Shown piece after piece: positions 61,731-64,000 of a stretch of 64,000 nucleotides of DNA (the stretch's first letter is position 1; each line of letters opens with the position of its first letter). The stretch covers positions 496,001-560,000 of the forward strand of contig NZ_CANMBY010000002.1 of the NCBI RefSeq assembly GCF_947496195.1, in the 5' to 3' direction. This stretch comes from an uncultured Polaribacter sp. Its GTDB lineage: Bacteria; Bacteroidota; Bacteroidia; Flavobacteriales; Flavobacteriaceae. A model generated the notes under the pieces. The model had not been told where the DNA came from. It saw nothing but the letters and a program-made list of their open reading frames with translations, and searched no databases. Made by a program: the position numbers and the translations under genes.

Positions 61731-62674
61731 TAAGATAAAAACTGTAAAACATTATTTTCTATTCTTTTTAAGACATTATCTGTGTTAGCTTTTACAAATT
61801 TTTCTCCTGTAATTTGTTCAAATAATTCAATATATCTATTAGAAATTTCTAAAATTTTGTCATCAGACATTTCTGGAATTTGTTGTCCGTCTTTACCTTG
61901 AAAACCGTTTTCTATTAACCATTGACGCACAAATTCTTTAGATAATTGTTTCTGAGCTTCACCTTTATTTTGCCTTTCTTGATAACCATCAGCGTAAAAA
62001 TAACGAGAAGAATCTGGAGTATGTATTTCGTCTATCAATACAATTTTACCTTCTTTTGTTTTACCAAATTCGTATTTAGTATCTACTAAAATTAAATCTC
62101 TTTTAGCAGCTAATTCTATACCTCTTTTAAATAATTTTCGAGTGTAATCTTCTAAAACTAAATAATCTTCTTTAGAAACGATACCTTTAGCAAGTATATC
62201 TTCTCTAGAAATATCTTCATCATGTTCACCATTATCTTCTTTTGTTGATGGAGTTATTATTGGCTCAGGAAATTTATCATTCTCTTTTAATCCTTCTGGC
62301 ATTTCAACACCACATAAAAGACGTTTACCTGCTTTATATTCACGAGCTGCATGACCTGACAAATAACCACGAATTACCATTTCTACCTTAAAAGGTTCAC
62401 ACAAATGACCTACAGCAACATTTGCATCTGGATTTGCTATTAACCAATTTGGAACAATATCTGAAGTATCATTCATCATTTTTGTAGCAATTTGATTTAA
62501 AATTTGCCCTTTGAAAGGTATTTGCCTTGGCATAATTACATCAAAAGCAGATAGCCTATCTGTTGCAATCATTACTAAAAGCTCATCATTTATATTATAA
62601 ACTTCTCTTACTTTTCCTTTGTAAACAGATTTTTGACCAGGAAAATTATAATGTGTTTCGTTAATGGTATTCAT
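61730..62674 (-). CDS. purC: Phosphoribosylaminoimidazole-succinocarboxamide synthase
   Basis: A 314-residue ATP-dependent ligase joining aspartate to CAIR in purine synthesis. Signatures are [11 protein letters not shown] at the N-terminus, [32 protein letters not shown], and [32 protein letters not shown] near the end. It is the longer (~310-residue) form common in Bacteroidota. A promoter box is present 18 bases upstream; two unknown genes follow in the same operon. Confidence 0.96.
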   Translation of the reverse strand: MNTINETHYNFPGQKSVYKGKVREVYNINDELLVMIATDRLSAFDVIMPRQIPFKGQILNQIATKMMNDTSDIVPNWLIANPDANVAVGHLCEPFKVEMVIRGYLSGHAAREYKAGKRLLCGVEMPEGLKENDKFPEPIITPSTKEDNGEHDEDISREDILAKGIVSKEDYLVLEDYTRKLFKRGIELAAKRDLILVDTKYEFGKTKEGKIVLIDEIHTPDSSRYFYADGYQERQNKGEAQKQLSKEFVRQWLIENGFQGKDGQQIPEMSDDKILEISNRYIELFEQITGEKFVKANTDNVLKRIENNVLQFLS

Positions 62675-62692
62675 AAAAAATAATTCTTAGCA

Positions 62693-62700
62693 CAAAAATA
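62693..62700 (-). promoter_or_regulatory. -7 promoter box upstream of purC
   Basis: Minus-strand TATTTTTG matches TAnnTTTG, 18 bases before the purC ATG. It lies between purC and the upstream secreted-protein gene on the same strand. Confidence 0.6.
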
Positions 62701-62717
62701 AGTCTATTTTTATAAAA

Positions 62718-64000
62718 TTATTTTCTAAGTAAAGAAAAGTTTCCATAATAAATTTCACCATTTTCAGTTACCACTTTAAACCAAAAATCAGAAGATTCTA
62801 AAGGGCTTCCTCTATAGGTGCCATCCCAAAAACCAATATTACTAGGGAATTCTTTAATTAATTTACCAAATCTATTATAAATGTAGACTATATAATTTAT
62901 GTTTGGAAAGTCTTTTAATTGCCAAAAATCATTATCACCATCGTTATTAGGGGTAAAAAAAGTAGGATATGTTTTTACAAAAACAGTTTCTATATAAAAC
63001 TCACAACCATCTACACCTCTTACATAGACTGTTTGGTTACCACCAGAAAGGTTATTAAACTTGTTTTCTTTTTGATAACTAACACCATCTAAAGAATATT
63101 CATACTCTCTTTCTGAATTTACAAATACTTCAATATTATTATTTGTTGAAGAAAAATCATTAACTTTAATAGTTACATTTGTAAGCTCATTATCTTGTAA
63201 AACCTCAACTTCTACTGTAGATGTAGACACTCCACAAGCTCCATTATCTACAGTGTAGGTATAAACTCCAGAAGAATTAATACTAGGACTAAAAACACTT
63301 GTTACTAAACTAGTAGTTGCTGCATTTAAGGTTGTAGACCAAGTTCCGTTTGTATCTGGTTCTCCTCCTAAATAATCAAATAAATTTATAGGATTAGCAA
63401 ACTCACAAATAGAAACTTTACTACTTAAACCAGAGTTTGGTTTTTCTGTTTTTTTTACAGTAACTTTAGAAGAAATGGCACCACAAGTACGATCAAAAAC
63501 TGTATACACATAAACGCCTTCTTCATCTTTACTAGAATCAAAAATACTACCTCCACTTTCTAATTCTGGTGACCAAGAACCACCAGGACTTGGATTACCA
63601 TTTAATTGATCGAATAAATCTACAGTTGTATCTTTATCACAAATTGTGATTTCTGCATCTAAACCTGCATTATTTCTACTTGGCAATTCTACAATTAACT
63701 GTGCACTTCTTTCTCCACAAATAGGATCATAATGCGTATAAGTATATAAACCAGGTGCATCATTTAAAGGATCAAAAACACCTGTACCACTTATTAATGC
63801 AGGAGACCAGACACCTCCTGGTTCTGGATTTCCATTTAATAGAGTTACTAAATCTACTATTGGTGATGATGGACAAAATTCTACAATATTATTTTTTCCT
63901 GGATCTAATGTGCTAATTTCTTGAAAATCAAAAATTGTATTATTGTTCGCATCTAGAGGGGTTGTATAACCAGTAGTTTCATTGATAATTCTTCCATTTA
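62718..64000 (-). CDS. T9SS type B sorting-domain repeat protein (5' end outside window)
   Basis: The frame is open to the right edge; 426 residues of the C-terminal part are visible. The leftmost TTG start one might choose (63684-63686) is internal. The edge part (NGRIINETTGYTTPLDANNN) resembles the Ca-binding linker of such proteins. At least three ~75-residue repeats follow, each with xVxLFxxLxGxPxxxGxWS and GxYTYTVxxxxCG. The last ~85 residues, starting FFTPNNDGDNDFWQLKDFP, are the gliding-motility-associated type B T9SS signal. It is a large surface adhesin-like protein. Confidence 0.88.
   Translation of the reverse strand, partial: NGRIINETTGYTTPLDANNNTIFDFQEISTLDPGKNNIVEFCPSSPIVDLVTLLNGNPEPGGVWSPALISGTGVFDPLNDAPGLYTYTHYDPICGERSAQLIVELPSRNNAGLDAEITICDKDTTVDLFDQLNGNPSPGGSWSPELESGGSIFDSSKDEEGVYVYTVFDRTCGAISSKVTVKKTEKPNSGLSSKVSICEFANPINLFDYLGGEPDTNGTWSTTLNAATTSLVTSVFSPSINSSGVYTYTVDNGACGVSTSTVEVEVLQDNELTNVTIKVNDFSSTNNNIEVFVNSEREYEYSLDGVSYQKENKFNNLSGGNQTVYVRGVDGCEFYIETVFVKTYPTFFTPNNDGDNDFWQLKDFPNINYIVYIYNRFGKLIKEFPSNIGFWDGTYRGSPLESSDFWFKVVTENGEIYYGNFSLLRK

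Noticed and set aside
1..64000. CRISPR arrays, insertion sequences, prophage, tRNA and rRNA genes, restriction or toxin-antitoxin systems
   Set aside because: Reading through the window showed no spaced identical repeats, transposase or integrase motifs, tRNA cloverleaf or defence-protein signatures.

Overview
The window looks like a chromosomal segment of a marine member of the Flavobacteriaceae (Bacteroidota), something like Polaribacter or Tenacibaculum. The evidence is a very AT-rich sequence, the Bacteroidota -7 promoter box TAnnTTTG in front of many genes, an almost complete lack of Shine-Dalgarno sites, three proteins with type IX secretion (T9SS) C-terminal signals, and family-specific genes (DUF4199, DUF4835, DUF5606, DUF6913, the Rpb6-like omega subunit). 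The genus is an inference. I see no tRNA, rRNA, insertion sequence, prophage or CRISPR array. Layout: 1-8 kb holds the end of an unrecognised gene, a short-chain dehydrogenase, the SRP RNA gene, and DUF4199, a polyprenyl-phosphate-type glycosyltransferase, a phosphohexose mutase, an MsbA-like exporter and the CCA-adding enzyme. 8-10.4 kb is a small surface-glycan patch (GT11 fucosyltransferase, GT25, GT2). 10.4-16.9 kb is housekeeping: dapD, ruvX, def, DUF5606, mazG, a lipoprotein, a 38-residue membrane peptide and lon. 17-20 kb is an ECF sigma-factor operon with a membrane anti-sigma-like protein and two secreted beta-solenoid proteins. 20-22.9 kb has a left-handed beta-helix nucleotidyltransferase-like protein, a secreted CxxCH protein and a thioesterase. 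22.9-33.6 kb is the most distinctive accessory region. Two head-to-head operons encode a GH92 alpha-mannosidase, a glycosylasparaginase and an MFS sugar importer on one side, and a GH20 hexosaminidase, CutC and a GH2 beta-mannosidase on the other. Together these could take an Asn-linked glycan apart sugar by sugar, down to the GlcNAc-Asn bond, but there is no SusC/SusD pair. 33.6-37.7 kb is a 1345-residue secreted protein fusing seven FG-GAP repeats and an ASPIC/UnbV domain to a vanadium-dependent haloperoxidase with all metal-site motifs present. 37.7-46.2 kb is core: a glycosyltransferase, fabI, recN, DUF4835, coaBC, rpoZ, bamD, dapA, DUF6913. 46.4-55.4 kb has a DoxX protein, a lysoplasmalogenase, an ABC permease fused to an M1 peptidase with its ATPase, an M42 peptidase, a class-V aminotransferase and a Nudix hydrolase. 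55.4-64 kb has a DUF6503 lipoprotein, acs, a TauE-type permease, a TerC protein, a fasciclin protein, a candidate small RNA, two unknown genes behind purC, and the start-truncated 3' part of a T9SS type B repeat protein. I corrected several starts: def 11838, GH92 28179, GH20 28218, cutC 30472, lysoplasmalogenase 47424, DUF6503 56144, TauE 58318. No wholly new defence or mobile system is visible. The haloperoxidase fusion, the N-glycan locus with cutC, and the candidate small RNA are the best leads.
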